Numbered from the stretch's first letter, positions 26,746 to 35,391 are shown. The stretch: DNA of 64,000 bases from Acidobacteriota bacterium (GCA_033549365.1 JAWSUF010000001.1:124001-188000), one strand, 5' to 3'. Translations and numbers: made by a program. The notes: generated by a model from the sequence alone, not told the origin.

Positions 26746-28587
26746 ATGAAAAAAGCCTTGTTTGGGTTATTCGTCTTTTCTCTTCTTCTATCGGCTCTTC
26801 CGACCGCAGCCGACGAGACGTCCATCCCCTGCACGTGGACCGGAGTCCGAAACATCGTCGCCGTCGGCGACATCCACGGCGACTACAACAACTTCGTCGT
26901 CATTCTGCGGGAAACGGGTCTCGTCGACAGCGATCTCCGCTGGACTGCGGGCGAAACCCACTTTGTCCAGATGGGGGACATCATGGACCGGGGACCGGAC
27001 CCCAGAAAAATCTTCGACCTTCTGATCCGCCTGGAACAAGAGGCCGAGGCCGCCGGCGGGAAAGTCCACGTCCTGATCGGAAACCATGAGGAAATGAACA
27101 TCACCGGGATCGCCTTCGGTTATCCCGAATATATCGACGTCGATCAGTTCCTCTCGTTTCTGCCGGAGAGCTACATCCAAGACCGGCAGCGCGCTTTTCT
27201 GGCGACGCAGCCGCCGAAAATCCGGGCCGAGTATGACGGCCGTCCCGTCGACTACCGAAATGATCTTTTTTTAAGAGCTTTCTGGACACACATTCTCCGG
27301 ACGGATCAATCAGCCCATCGCGTTTATGTCGAAAATTTTCTCAGCGTTTACGGTCCCTGGCTCCTCCGGAAGAACATCGTGATCCGGATCAACGACATTC
27401 TCTTCGTCCACGGCGGAATCAGCGGGGAATACGCCGAATGGACACTCGAGGAGATCAATGATACCGCCCGCCGGGAGCTCGAACTCTATCAAGGACTCGG
27501 CGTCGGGATGAATGGAGGCAAAACCCTCCCCCCTCCCACTCTTGTCTACCAGTCCCACGGCCCCCTTTGGCATCGGGACTTCGCCCTGAAAGACGAAGAG
27601 GAGTTCGAAGACGAACTCCTGCGGGTTCTGGAGGCCTTCGACGCCCGCCGCATGGTCATCGCTCATACTCCCTTCGGCGGCCGCGGATTGAGTCCCGTCG
27701 TCTCCCCTCAGGCCCTGGCCCGATTCGAGGGACGCGTCTGGATTATCGACACGGGAATATCGGCCTATTACGGCGGCGCCTTGAGCGCCCTCATTATCGA
27801 AGATGACTGGTTCTCGTTCTGGTCGGCGCCTCCGGATTATGCAGAGATTCAAGCCAAGAAAGACATATCCGCAACTCCCGCCCAGGAACGCAGGGAAATC
27901 GAAACCTTTTTAAGGGAGGCCGAGATCGTCGACATCGAACGCACCGAGGTCCTCGGCCGCACCGGCCCCTGGATTGTCTGGCTGAGCGACGAAACACGGC
28001 AATCCCGGGCCTTTTTCAAGCATTTGGACCGGAAACGCCCCGCTCTGATGGCCCAGAGCTATCAGTATGAGCTCGCAGCCTATGCCCTGAGCACCCTTCT
28101 GGGTCTGGACATCGTCCCCCCCGTTGTTTACCGGACGATCGACGATCTTCCCGGTTCCCTTCAGATCTATGTGACGGGCGCCATGTCCGAAGCCTCCCGA
28201 AGGCGAAAAAACATCGAGCCGCCCGATCCGGCCGCCTTCGAGAAAGCCCTTGCGGAAAACCGGGTTTTCGAAGCTCTGGTTCACACCCCTCTCTGCGAAC
28301 CCGACGACACGCTGATCGTCGAGGAAAACTGGAAGGTGTTCCGGGTGGACTTCGGCGATGCCTTCGCGCCGGTCAAAGAGCTTCCCGAAGACTGCGGCAT
28401 CGAACGCTGTTCCTTCCGCCTTTACCAGGCGCTCAGGAATCTTGACAAGGCCTCTCTGAAAAATGCCCTCGAACCCTTCCTTTCTCCGGAAGAGATCGAG
28501 GCTCTGCTCGCCCGCCGGGATCTTCTTGTCCGGCACCTTCAAAATCTGATCGCCGAGCGAGGGGAAGGCGCAGTCCTTTTTAATTGA
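26746..28587 (+). CDS. Exported PPP-family metallophosphatase fused to a degenerate kinase-like domain
   Basis: This 613-residue protein has a signal peptide (MKKALFGLFVFSLLLSALPT). Residues about 35-355 form a PPP-type/Shewanella-like metallophosphatase with all metal motifs: GDIHG 41-45, GDIMDRG 77-83, GNHE 112-115, H222 in VHGG and H307 in AHT. It should remove phosphate from proteins or small molecules outside the cytoplasm. Residues about 390-600 align with the two downstream kinase-like proteins. They share AEIVD, K425 in AFFK, E442 in YELAAY, VPP and the C-terminal ARRDLL block. The catalytic segment NxDR is replaced by HTPLC (513-517), while VDFGDAF (534-540) keeps a DFG-like metal site. 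This domain therefore looks like a pseudokinase. Confidence 0.8.
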   Translation: MKKALFGLFVFSLLLSALPTAADETSIPCTWTGVRNIVAVGDIHGDYNNFVVILRETGLVDSDLRWTAGETHFVQMGDIMDRGPDPRKIFDLLIRLEQEAEAAGGKVHVLIGNHEEMNITGIAFGYPEYIDVDQFLSFLPESYIQDRQRAFLATQPPKIRAEYDGRPVDYRNDLFLRAFWTHILRTDQSAHRVYVENFLSVYGPWLLRKNIVIRINDILFVHGGISGEYAEWTLEEINDTARRELELYQGLGVGMNGGKTLPPPTLVYQSHGPLWHRDFALKDEEEFEDELLRVLEAFDARRMVIAHTPFGGRGLSPVVSPQALARFEGRVWIIDTGISAYYGGALSALIIEDDWFSFWSAPPDYAEIQAKKDISATPAQERREIETFLREAEIVDIERTEVLGRTGPWIVWLSDETRQSRAFFKHLDRKRPALMAQSYQYELAAYALSTLLGLDIVPPVVYRTIDDLPGSLQIYVTGAMSEASRRRKNIEPPDPAAFEKALAENRVFEALVHTPLCEPDDTLIVEENWKVFRVDFGDAFAPVKELPEDCGIERCSFRLYQALRNLDKASLKNALEPFLSPEEIEALLARRDLLVRHLQNLIAERGEGAVLFN

Positions 28588-28602
28588 AAGATGAGGGAGT
28601 CA

Positions 28603-29469
28603 ATGCGACGGATTCAATTCGGCTTTGTGATTCTTTTGACGGCCTGCCTCCAAAGCGCGGCCCCGGCCGGCTTTCGGGCGGGCCAGTTCACGGGCGAGGA
28701 GATCTCCCGGCGCGAATTCCAGGAAAACTTCCTGCAAACGGCTGAGATCGTCGATGAGAAAGAGATCGGAGAAGGGGTCACTCGGCCTTTGAGACTGACG
28801 CTCGCCCGGAACGGCATGGAGATGCGCGGCGTCTGGAAAAATCCGAGAGGCGAGATGCACGGATTCAAGGAGGGGTGGAATTACGAGATCGCGGCCTATC
28901 GGATGGATAAGCTTCTCGGCCTGGGCATGGTTCCGCCCACGGTGGAGCGCCGATGCCGGAGGCGTGCGGGATCGCTTCAATTATGGATCGATGACGTTCA
29001 AAGCCTCCTCCATGTCATGGAAGAGGGCATCGCCATACCGTCATGGGCGATCGACAACAACGAAGACGCCAAGTATCTGTCGCGGGCCTTCGACAGCCTC
29101 ATCGCCAACGATGACCGGACGCAGCAGAACATTCTCTATACCCAAGACTGGCGGACGATTCTCATCGACCACTCCCGGTCCTTCCGATCCGGCAACGAAC
29201 ACGAAAGGAACCTCATGTACGGGGCCTCCGGACTCAAGATGTCGGCCGACGGGCACCCCTTTCTTTTCCGCCGATTGCCTCGGGACTTCGTCGAGAATCT
29301 GCAGCGGCTCACCTTCGACACGATCCGCGAAGCCGTTGGATCCTATTTGAAGAAAAACGAGATCGCCGCCGTTCTCGCCCGGCGCGATCTTCTAATCCAG
29401 GAGATTCAGGACATGATCCAAGCCCGGGGCGAATCCGAAGTTCTCTATGAAAGGAGAGACGACAAATGA
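28603..29469 (+). CDS. Exported PI3/4K-HipA-like kinase-fold protein
   Basis: This 288-residue protein has a signal sequence with a possible lipobox (LTAC), so it may be a lipoprotein. Its core resembles PI3/PI4-kinase and HipA-like folds. It has a lysine in VWKNP (K79) and a glutamate in YEIAAY (E95), followed by the hinge-like SLQLWIDD. The catalytic segment IANDDRTQQN has D171 five residues before N176, and LIDHSRSF carries the metal aspartate D189. I have not confirmed activity or identified a named family. I chose the ATG at 28603 (GAGGGAG upstream) over 28591. It follows the fusion gene by 15 nt and overlaps the next gene by 4 bp. Confidence 0.65.
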   Translation: MRRIQFGFVILLTACLQSAAPAGFRAGQFTGEEISRREFQENFLQTAEIVDEKEIGEGVTRPLRLTLARNGMEMRGVWKNPRGEMHGFKEGWNYEIAAYRMDKLLGLGMVPPTVERRCRRRAGSLQLWIDDVQSLLHVMEEGIAIPSWAIDNNEDAKYLSRAFDSLIANDDRTQQNILYTQDWRTILIDHSRSFRSGNEHERNLMYGASGLKMSADGHPFLFRRLPRDFVENLQRLTFDTIREAVGSYLKKNEIAAVLARRDLLIQEIQDMIQARGESEVLYERRDDK

Positions 29470-30290
29470 CGAATCTGCTTTCCCTCAGAAGAGCCGGCGC
29501 ATTGCTCCTCATGGTTGGTTTGGCCGGTTTCGGCCCTCTCGGTTCCCAGTTTACACCGGAGGAAATCGACCAGCGGCCGCAATGGGAGGAATTTCTGGCC
29601 GCCGCAACCGTGACGGATGCGGAACAGATGGGAGGGCGCGAAGCCGTCACCCAGCCCTGGAAACTGACTCTGGAAAAAGACGGCCTCGTCCGCAACGGAC
29701 TCTGGAAAAACCCCGAGGGCCGCATGGGCGGCTATATCGAGGGCTGGCGTTATGAAATCGCCGCATACCTCATGGACAAGCATCTCGAATTGAACATGGT
29801 GCCGCCGACGGTTGAATTCCGTTTCCGGGGAGACCGGGGGTCCTGCCAGCTCTGGATCGATGACGTCATGAGCCTGAAGTACAAGGAAGACAACAATATT
29901 CCTGTGCCGGGCGGACTCACTCTCGTCAAATGGAACCGGGCGACCTATCTCCTGAGGGCTTTCGACAACCTCATCGCCAATGAAGACCGGCACCAGAACC
30001 AGATCCTCATCACCAAGGATTGGCGTATCCTTCTTATCGACCACTCGCGGTCATTCCGCTCCACAAAAAAGTTCCGGACAAGCCTGATCAACAAAGACAA
30101 GCCGATGAGCGCTCTTCCCCGGGCCTTCGTCGAACGGCTCAAGGAGCTTGATGCCGAAGGCATCGCGGCCGCAACAGCGGGTTACATCACAGACGTGGAG
30201 ATCGCCGCGATCCTGGACCGGAGAGACCTGATTCTGGCCGAAATCGAAAAGCTCATCGCCCGGGATGGAGAAATCCAGGTCCTTTACTGA
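29466..30290 (+). CDS. Second exported PI3/4K-HipA-like kinase-fold protein
   Basis: This 274-residue paralogue of the preceding gene also starts with a signal sequence (LRRAGALLLMVGLAGFG). Conserved candidates are K81 in GLWKNP, E97 in YEIAAY, the catalytic segment ANEDRHQNQIL (D174, R175, H176) and D192 in LIDHSRSF. EDRHQNQ resembles the PI3-kinase DRHxxN loop. However, the metal-binding Asn sits one position earlier than in its neighbour (N178, with Gln at 179). It overlaps the upstream gene by 4 bp and the convergent FHA-GAF-PP2C gene by 7 bp. Function is unknown, and the kinase assignment rests on motif order only. Confidence 0.65.
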   Translation: MTNLLSLRRAGALLLMVGLAGFGPLGSQFTPEEIDQRPQWEEFLAAATVTDAEQMGGREAVTQPWKLTLEKDGLVRNGLWKNPEGRMGGYIEGWRYEIAAYLMDKHLELNMVPPTVEFRFRGDRGSCQLWIDDVMSLKYKEDNNIPVPGGLTLVKWNRATYLLRAFDNLIANEDRHQNQILITKDWRILLIDHSRSFRSTKKFRTSLINKDKPMSALPRAFVERLKELDAEGIAAATAGYITDVEIAAILDRRDLILAEIEKLIARDGEIQVLY

Positions 30291-32392
30291 CCGGGGGTAT
30301 CATCCCGGCGAGCTTCGGGGAATTTCTTGGAAAGGAGGAGAATGTTTTCGTCGTTCTCCCTCCGGTAATCGAAGCCGTCCATCAACGACCGCGTCAGATA
30401 AATCCCCCAACCGCCCATCCGGGCCGACCGGACTTTTTCCCGGATGTCCGGATCGGCCGCGCTCCGGGGATCGAAGGGAACGCCCCGATCGCGGATCTCG
30501 ATCCACATGCCGTGGTCGTCCATCCAGGTTTTCAGGCGAATGAAGCCCTTTTCATTCGGATAGGCATAGAGGGCGATATTGACGCAGATTTCGTGGACGG
30601 CGAGGCTGATCGACCCCCGTTCGTCATCGGAAAACGGCATGTCATCGAGAGCCCCGCGCATGAAATCGCGGATCTCGTCCACGGCTTTGAGGTCGGCTTT
30701 GATCCGGATTGTTTTTTTTGAGGGATGTTCGCTCGGCCGGGAGATGATGACGCACGTCTTGTCGTCGTCATGATCCTTGACATCCGCAAAATCCTCGACG
30801 GCCTTGAAAACCGTCTCGAGAATCCGGGACGACTCGGCGCCGGCCTGGGCGTTCAAGAGTTCAATCAGGCGGTCTTCACCGAATTCCTCGCCTTTTTCGT
30901 TTCTGGCTTCGGTAATGCCGTCCGTATACAGGCAGAGAACCGAGCCCGGCCCGATATCACGGCGTTCCAGCGTATACACTTCCTCGGCAAACATGCCCAA
31001 GCAAAGACCTGTTCCTTCGAAACGCCAAACCTTCCCCCCAGGCTCGATCAGAATCGGGGGATTGTGCCCGGCGTTGATGAAAGACATGCCGGTCGCGTCC
31101 AGAATTCCGAAAAAGAAACTGATGTAACAATGGGTTTCCGAACTGCGGTGAACGAAACGGTTGAGTTTGGCCGCCGCCTCCGCCGGATCGAAACCCGGCC
31201 GAGCCTCGGCATGGAGAGAGGCCCTCAACGAGGCCATCAGGAGCGAAGCGCTGACGCCCGATCCTGAAACATCGGCCACGGCGAGGCCGAGCCCGGTTTC
31301 TCCGAGCGCAATGTAATCGAAATAGTCGCCGCCGACATGGAAACTGGCCTTGGTTGCGCCGGCGATATCATACGGCGGGAAGGACGGCGCCCCTGACGGA
31401 AGAAGGTTGCGCTGGATCTGGGCGGCCAGTTCCAATTCCCTCTCCATGCGGCTCTTTTCCAGAGATTCCTCGAACAGCCTGGCGTTTTCGATTTTCACCG
31501 CGGCCAGGTTACCGAGAAAAGTCAGGAGCCGGAGATCGGAATCGTCGAAGGGCGTACCGTAAGTGGAACGGTCGGCATAGATAACACCGACGATATCGCG
31601 GTTTGTCCACAGGGGAACGCACATGGCCGAATGGATTTTCGAGAGGATGATGCTGTCCCGGTTGCGGAAGGCCGTATCCGATGCCACGTCGGAAATGAGA
31701 ATCGAGGCGTTTCTGGCCAGGGCCGTATCCAGGATCCCCCGGCTGAGACGGAGCGTTTCGGCGGCCGGAACTCCCTTACGGACCCGGACGGTTTTGGGCA
31801 CCAGTTGTTCCGGGCAACCTTCTTTGAGAATGAGGACGCCGCGATCCATGGGGATGGCCTGAAAAATGAGGTCCATGATATGGTCGATCAGGTTGTCCAG
31901 GGGCATGTGATAGATGAGCGCCTGGCTGACCCGGCTGAGAACGGACAAGATCTCCTGCTCCCTCTCACCTGTGGGCGGCTCATGAGGAACGGTCCTGGCC
32001 GTCGCCTTATCGATCACGGGACGCCCCAGGATCTCCTTGACCTGGATGATGGACCCTCCCTGGGTGTGAAAAGGCAGATCGACGATATCCACGTTCGAAG
32101 CGTATTCCTTGTCGAAAACGATGCGGGTTTCCCCGGCGAGAATGACGTCGCCCTTTTTGAGTTCCACGGGGGCTCCGACTCTTTTTCCGTTGAGAAAAAC
32201 ACCGTTTTTGCTCTGACAGTCCTGAATGACCCAGCCGTTGTCGACCGGACGAATCAGAGCGTGGCGGCCGGAGCAGAAGGCATCGGACAACACGATATCG
32301 TTTTCCGAGGAACGCCCGATGGCCAGGGATTTGTCGGATAACGCCAGGGTATGGGCTTCCCCCGCTTTCGGATAGATATAAAGATCAGGCAT
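30284..32392 (-). CDS. FHA-GAF-PP2C(SpoIIE)-HATPase partner-switching regulator
   Basis: This 702-residue signalling protein has four domains in order. FHA (about 20-95; IGRSSENDIVLSD and SKNGVFLNGKRV) binds phosphothreonine. GAF (about 150-315) senses a ligand. An RsbU/SpoIIE-type PP2C phosphatase (about 340-555) has YFDYIALGETGLGLAVADVS and LYTDGITEA. A C-terminal RsbW-like HATPase (about 575-700) has N-box AVHEICVNIAL, DRGVPFDP and GGWGIYL. It thus combines anti-sigma-factor-type kinase and phosphatase in one chain. The natural partner is the STAS protein at 34941-35282, two genes upstream in the same operon. GGAGG precedes the start. Confidence 0.88.
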   Translation of the reverse strand: MPDLYIYPKAGEAHTLALSDKSLAIGRSSENDIVLSDAFCSGRHALIRPVDNGWVIQDCQSKNGVFLNGKRVGAPVELKKGDVILAGETRIVFDKEYASNVDIVDLPFHTQGGSIIQVKEILGRPVIDKATARTVPHEPPTGEREQEILSVLSRVSQALIYHMPLDNLIDHIMDLIFQAIPMDRGVLILKEGCPEQLVPKTVRVRKGVPAAETLRLSRGILDTALARNASILISDVASDTAFRNRDSIILSKIHSAMCVPLWTNRDIVGVIYADRSTYGTPFDDSDLRLLTFLGNLAAVKIENARLFEESLEKSRMERELELAAQIQRNLLPSGAPSFPPYDIAGATKASFHVGGDYFDYIALGETGLGLAVADVSGSGVSASLLMASLRASLHAEARPGFDPAEAAAKLNRFVHRSSETHCYISFFFGILDATGMSFINAGHNPPILIEPGGKVWRFEGTGLCLGMFAEEVYTLERRDIGPGSVLCLYTDGITEARNEKGEEFGEDRLIELLNAQAGAESSRILETVFKAVEDFADVKDHDDDKTCVIISRPSEHPSKKTIRIKADLKAVDEIRDFMRGALDDMPFSDDERGSISLAVHEICVNIALYAYPNEKGFIRLKTWMDDHGMWIEIRDRGVPFDPRSAADPDIREKVRSARMGGWGIYLTRSLMDGFDYRRENDENILLLSKKFPEARRDDTPGQ

Positions 32393-32440
32393 GTGTTTGC
32401 CTCCCTGTGATTCTATCGACCTGTCTCCCGTTCGGCAAGA

Positions 32441-34978
32441 TCATGTCGCGATGCCTCCGCGGTCCATGGTTCGGGAAAGGCGGCGCAGGATCCGGAGACG
32501 CTCTTCCGGGGCCAGATCCTCTATCAGGACGAAGAGAGACTTTTTGAGGTCCTGGGGAAGAATGCCGTCCAGCATTTCCAGCGAAAAATCGGTCGACTTT
32601 TTCGTCCCCTTGAGGATGTTCTGATATGCCTTGACGATATCCTCGGCGGGAAAGATCAGGCTTAACAATTCGAAGATCAGGCGGATGCGCGGCCTCAGGT
32701 CCGGATCGGCCTCATTCCCGGACTCATGATACTCTTTGAGATACTCCCGAAACGTACGGCGGAGCTGTTTCAGGATCTCCTCCATGACCCTCTCCCGGGA
32801 AAACGGAATGGACCCATCCCGGAGACGGATCTCATGAAGGGCATGAATGATGTCTTCCTGATAGGCCTCCGCTTGTGCGGCAAGCGCCGACATCAGGACA
32901 TCGGCCGCCTCCCGGTTTCCGATGCCCGCCAGAACATCGGGCAGCGATTTTTTAACAGCCACGGGCGTATCGGGCCTTTGGAGCCGCTCTCCAAGAAAGG
33001 GAACAGCCGACGGCCCAAAGGTCTTCAGGGCTTCCTGGGCCGCCCGGCAGACCATCGGATTTTCCAGATGCCCGATCATGCGCGGCAGCAGTTCCGGCCG
33101 GCCCAGGCGAGCTGCGCCGGCCAGAGCATAGTTCAGGACCTCGGAGGAATCGTCTTCGAGAAGGCGGCCGATGACTTCGATCGTTTCCGGGCCGGGCGCC
33201 ATCATTCCGGCGATTTTTGCCGCCTCCATGCGGGCGATTTCCGGGCTTTTCTCATTCGTCACCTTATCCAGATATTCGGTCATCAGACTCCGGTAGGATT
33301 CCAACCCCAGAATTTCCTCGATTTCGGAATTCAGGGATTCATCGCTCAGCGCTTCTTCGAAATCCGGGAAGGCGCATCGGTCTCCGGCATCAAGAATCGC
33401 ATCCATGGAGCGGATCCGGCACCCCTCGGGCTCCTGAAACAGAAGCTTTTTAACGTCGGGACCGAGACGATTCCTTCTGTAAAGATCAAAGATATTCATG
33501 GCAAACAGATCGCGGCTTCTGTCCCGGCTCTGGAGGGTATCAAAAACCAGGCGGGTGGCATTGACATCCACCTTTTCTTCAACAAGTCTTCGTCCGTCCT
33601 GCCATTTCCTTTTCAAATCTCCGGTCACGGCGTCCAAGTACCCGGAGGCCGCGGCCCGGGCCTGGAAGATCCAGCCGATCGCCAGGACCGCAGCAAGCCA
33701 ACCGACCTGCCGGACGGAAATATGAAGCCCGGAAAAAAAGACCAGGATCAGAACCGCGGCGGCACCGGTCGCCGATCTGACGATAAACATGTCGATAAAA
33801 ATCTTGGCCTTGGCCCTGATGACCGGAGGAACGGGCATATACAGGATTTCCCGGGCCGACTGGCTGAGCGTTGAGTCCAGGGCTTTTTCAGTCCCGCGGG
33901 CGAAACAGGCCCAGAACAGGAGAGCGGAGGCCGGAATCAGGATGACGGCCAGGGACGCGGACATCAGAAGAACCGGAGCGGTCAGAAGCGCCGCGGCGAT
34001 TCCGAATCGCCTCAGAAAGCGGCTCGTCAAGGCCAGGTTTCCCACAAAAGACAGGGCCATCAATCCGGCCAGAAAAATTCCCAGAAAGGACGTTCGGACG
34101 TCCTCCAGAGGGAAAAATTCCTGGACAATGGTATTGAATTGAAAGTCGATCAATGTCCCGATCAAAACACCGACGGCCATGAGTGCGGCCAGATTCCGAA
34201 GGTAGCGGTCTCCCCGGACCAGGCGGAGACCGTCGGAAAAGGCCACCTTCATTCCCCTGGCTTCCCCTCCCTTGTCAAGCCGGGGTTCCGGGAAAGCCCG
34301 GGGGTAGATGGTTCGGACAACCGCCAGTGTGCCCAAAAGAACAACCGGACACACAAGGAGAAGGTTGACCGTGCCGATCACCGGGGCCAGATGAGATGCC
34401 GCCAAAGCGCCGATAAAACCGCCCAGGAGGCCTCCTCCGACCATGAATCCGACCAATCTTTTGGCCTGATGAGGAAAAAAGAAATCGTTGACCCCGATCC
34501 AGAACTGGGTGACCAGAGTTACGATGAACAGATCTCCCCAAAACCAATAGAGCATCGACAGGATCGGCCAATGAAATTCCAGAAGAATTCGGAAAACAAT
34601 CAACCCGGCCGTGAAAAACACCAGGCTGCCGCTGAGACAACGGCGCCGCGGCAGGCGATTGAGGAGATCGGCGTTCAGCGATCCGGCGAACCCCATCAGA
34701 ACGGCGGACAGGAGATAGGCATAGGCGAAACGGCTCGGATCGTGATCGCTCAGAAGCAAGGAGACGCGGACGGGTTTGATAATATATGCGGGAAGAGTGA
34801 TCAGAAAAAAATATGCGGAGAAAAGAAGAAGCAGGCGGATCTCGCCGCGGCGAACATCCACCACCCGGCCTAAAATCTTGACCCAACGATTTTCCGTCAA
34901 CGGCAAACCTGTCGAAGGAGTCGAACCGGGACGGGCGGAATCAGAGGAACCGTCGGAGAGCTTCTTCCTCCGTGTCAT
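32441..34978 (-). CDS. ATP/ADP-translocase-like (Npt) membrane protein with C-terminal HEAT-like repeats
   Basis: The N-terminal about 430 residues of this 845-residue protein form some twelve transmembrane helices related to nucleotide transporters of the MFS/Npt type (LPAYIIKPVRVSLLLSDHD and TQFWIGVNDFFFPHQAKRLVG). The C-terminal about 350 residues are soluble and helical, with HEAT-like repeats (IEVIGRLLEDDSSEVLNYALAGAARLGR). Such translocase-HEAT proteins occur in free-living bacteria and are not proven ATP importers. It lies between the STAS and FHA-GAF-PP2C genes and overlaps STAS by 38 bp, so it may be the sensor or target of that switch. Confidence 0.75.
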   Translation of the reverse strand: MTRRKKLSDGSSDSARPGSTPSTGLPLTENRWVKILGRVVDVRRGEIRLLLLFSAYFFLITLPAYIIKPVRVSLLLSDHDPSRFAYAYLLSAVLMGFAGSLNADLLNRLPRRRCLSGSLVFFTAGLIVFRILLEFHWPILSMLYWFWGDLFIVTLVTQFWIGVNDFFFPHQAKRLVGFMVGGGLLGGFIGALAASHLAPVIGTVNLLLVCPVVLLGTLAVVRTIYPRAFPEPRLDKGGEARGMKVAFSDGLRLVRGDRYLRNLAALMAVGVLIGTLIDFQFNTIVQEFFPLEDVRTSFLGIFLAGLMALSFVGNLALTSRFLRRFGIAAALLTAPVLLMSASLAVILIPASALLFWACFARGTEKALDSTLSQSAREILYMPVPPVIRAKAKIFIDMFIVRSATGAAAVLILVFFSGLHISVRQVGWLAAVLAIGWIFQARAAASGYLDAVTGDLKRKWQDGRRLVEEKVDVNATRLVFDTLQSRDRSRDLFAMNIFDLYRRNRLGPDVKKLLFQEPEGCRIRSMDAILDAGDRCAFPDFEEALSDESLNSEIEEILGLESYRSLMTEYLDKVTNEKSPEIARMEAAKIAGMMAPGPETIEVIGRLLEDDSSEVLNYALAGAARLGRPELLPRMIGHLENPMVCRAAQEALKTFGPSAVPFLGERLQRPDTPVAVKKSLPDVLAGIGNREAADVLMSALAAQAEAYQEDIIHALHEIRLRDGSIPFSRERVMEEILKQLRRTFREYLKEYHESGNEADPDLRPRIRLIFELLSLIFPAEDIVKAYQNILKGTKKSTDFSLEMLDGILPQDLKKSLFVLIEDLAPEERLRILRRLSRTMDRGGIAT

Positions 34979-35282
34979 GGATTTCCAGGACTTTGGTCAG
35001 CCCGGTCACCTGGAAAACAACATAAATCTTCCGCGACAGCCCGGCGATCTTGAAATACCCCCCGATGTTCTGTGTCGAGATATAGCTGGCCAGGATCTCG
35101 CCGACTCCGAAACTGTCGATGAAATCCACTTTGGCCAAGTTGAACAGGATCCCCCTTTCCCCTTGATCCAGACGCTTTTTGACAAGGTGGTGAAGAGTGG
35201 ATTCCTGATTTTCCGATCTCCGAATCTCGCCTTCGATGTCAAAGACGGTCACACCGTTGTGTTCGCGGGTTTCGATAATCAT
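34941..35282 (-). CDS. STAS-domain anti-anti-sigma factor-like protein
   Basis: This 113-residue single STAS domain is of the SpoIIAA/RsbV type. The phosphoacceptor serine lies in the conserved DFIDSFGVGEIL segment (D-S-F-G). Such proteins switch partner between an HATPase kinase and its target and are reset by PP2C phosphatases. Both of those activities are encoded two genes downstream. The start at 35282 (MIIETREHNG) is chosen because it begins the STAS fold and lies downstream of a good promoter; the open frame to 35495 is not coding. It overlaps the transporter gene by 38 bp. Confidence 0.88.
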   Translation of the reverse strand: MIIETREHNGVTVFDIEGEIRRSENQESTLHHLVKKRLDQGERGILFNLAKVDFIDSFGVGEILASYISTQNIGGYFKIAGLSRKIYVVFQVTGLTKVLEIHDTEEEALRRFL

Positions 35283-35304
35283 ATCCTGTCTTTTTCTCCA
35301 CCCA

Positions 35305-35333
35305 TTTCTATCAGAAGCCGCCGAGGATGTCAA
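35305..35333 (-). promoter_or_regulatory. Promoter of the STAS-transporter-PP2C operon
   Basis: On the minus strand, consensus -35 TTGACA (35333-35328), a 17-nt spacer and -10 TAGAAA (35310-35305, 4 of 6) lie about 20 nt before the STAS start. It is divergent from, and 22 bp away from, the promoter at 35356-35384. Confidence 0.5.
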
Positions 35334-35355
35334 CGCCGCAAACATGTTCACTGTC

Positions 35356-35384
35356 TTGACAGGAGGAACGCCGATCGGTATTCT
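35356..35384 (+). promoter_or_regulatory. Promoter predicted to give a leaderless mRNA for the CxxCH protein
   Basis: Consensus -35 TTGACA (35356-35361), a 17-nt spacer and -10 TATTCT (35379-35384) end exactly 7 nt before the in-frame GTG at 35392. The translated protein from that GTG begins with a textbook signal peptide. Confidence 0.6.
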
Positions 35385-35391
35385 CGATTTT

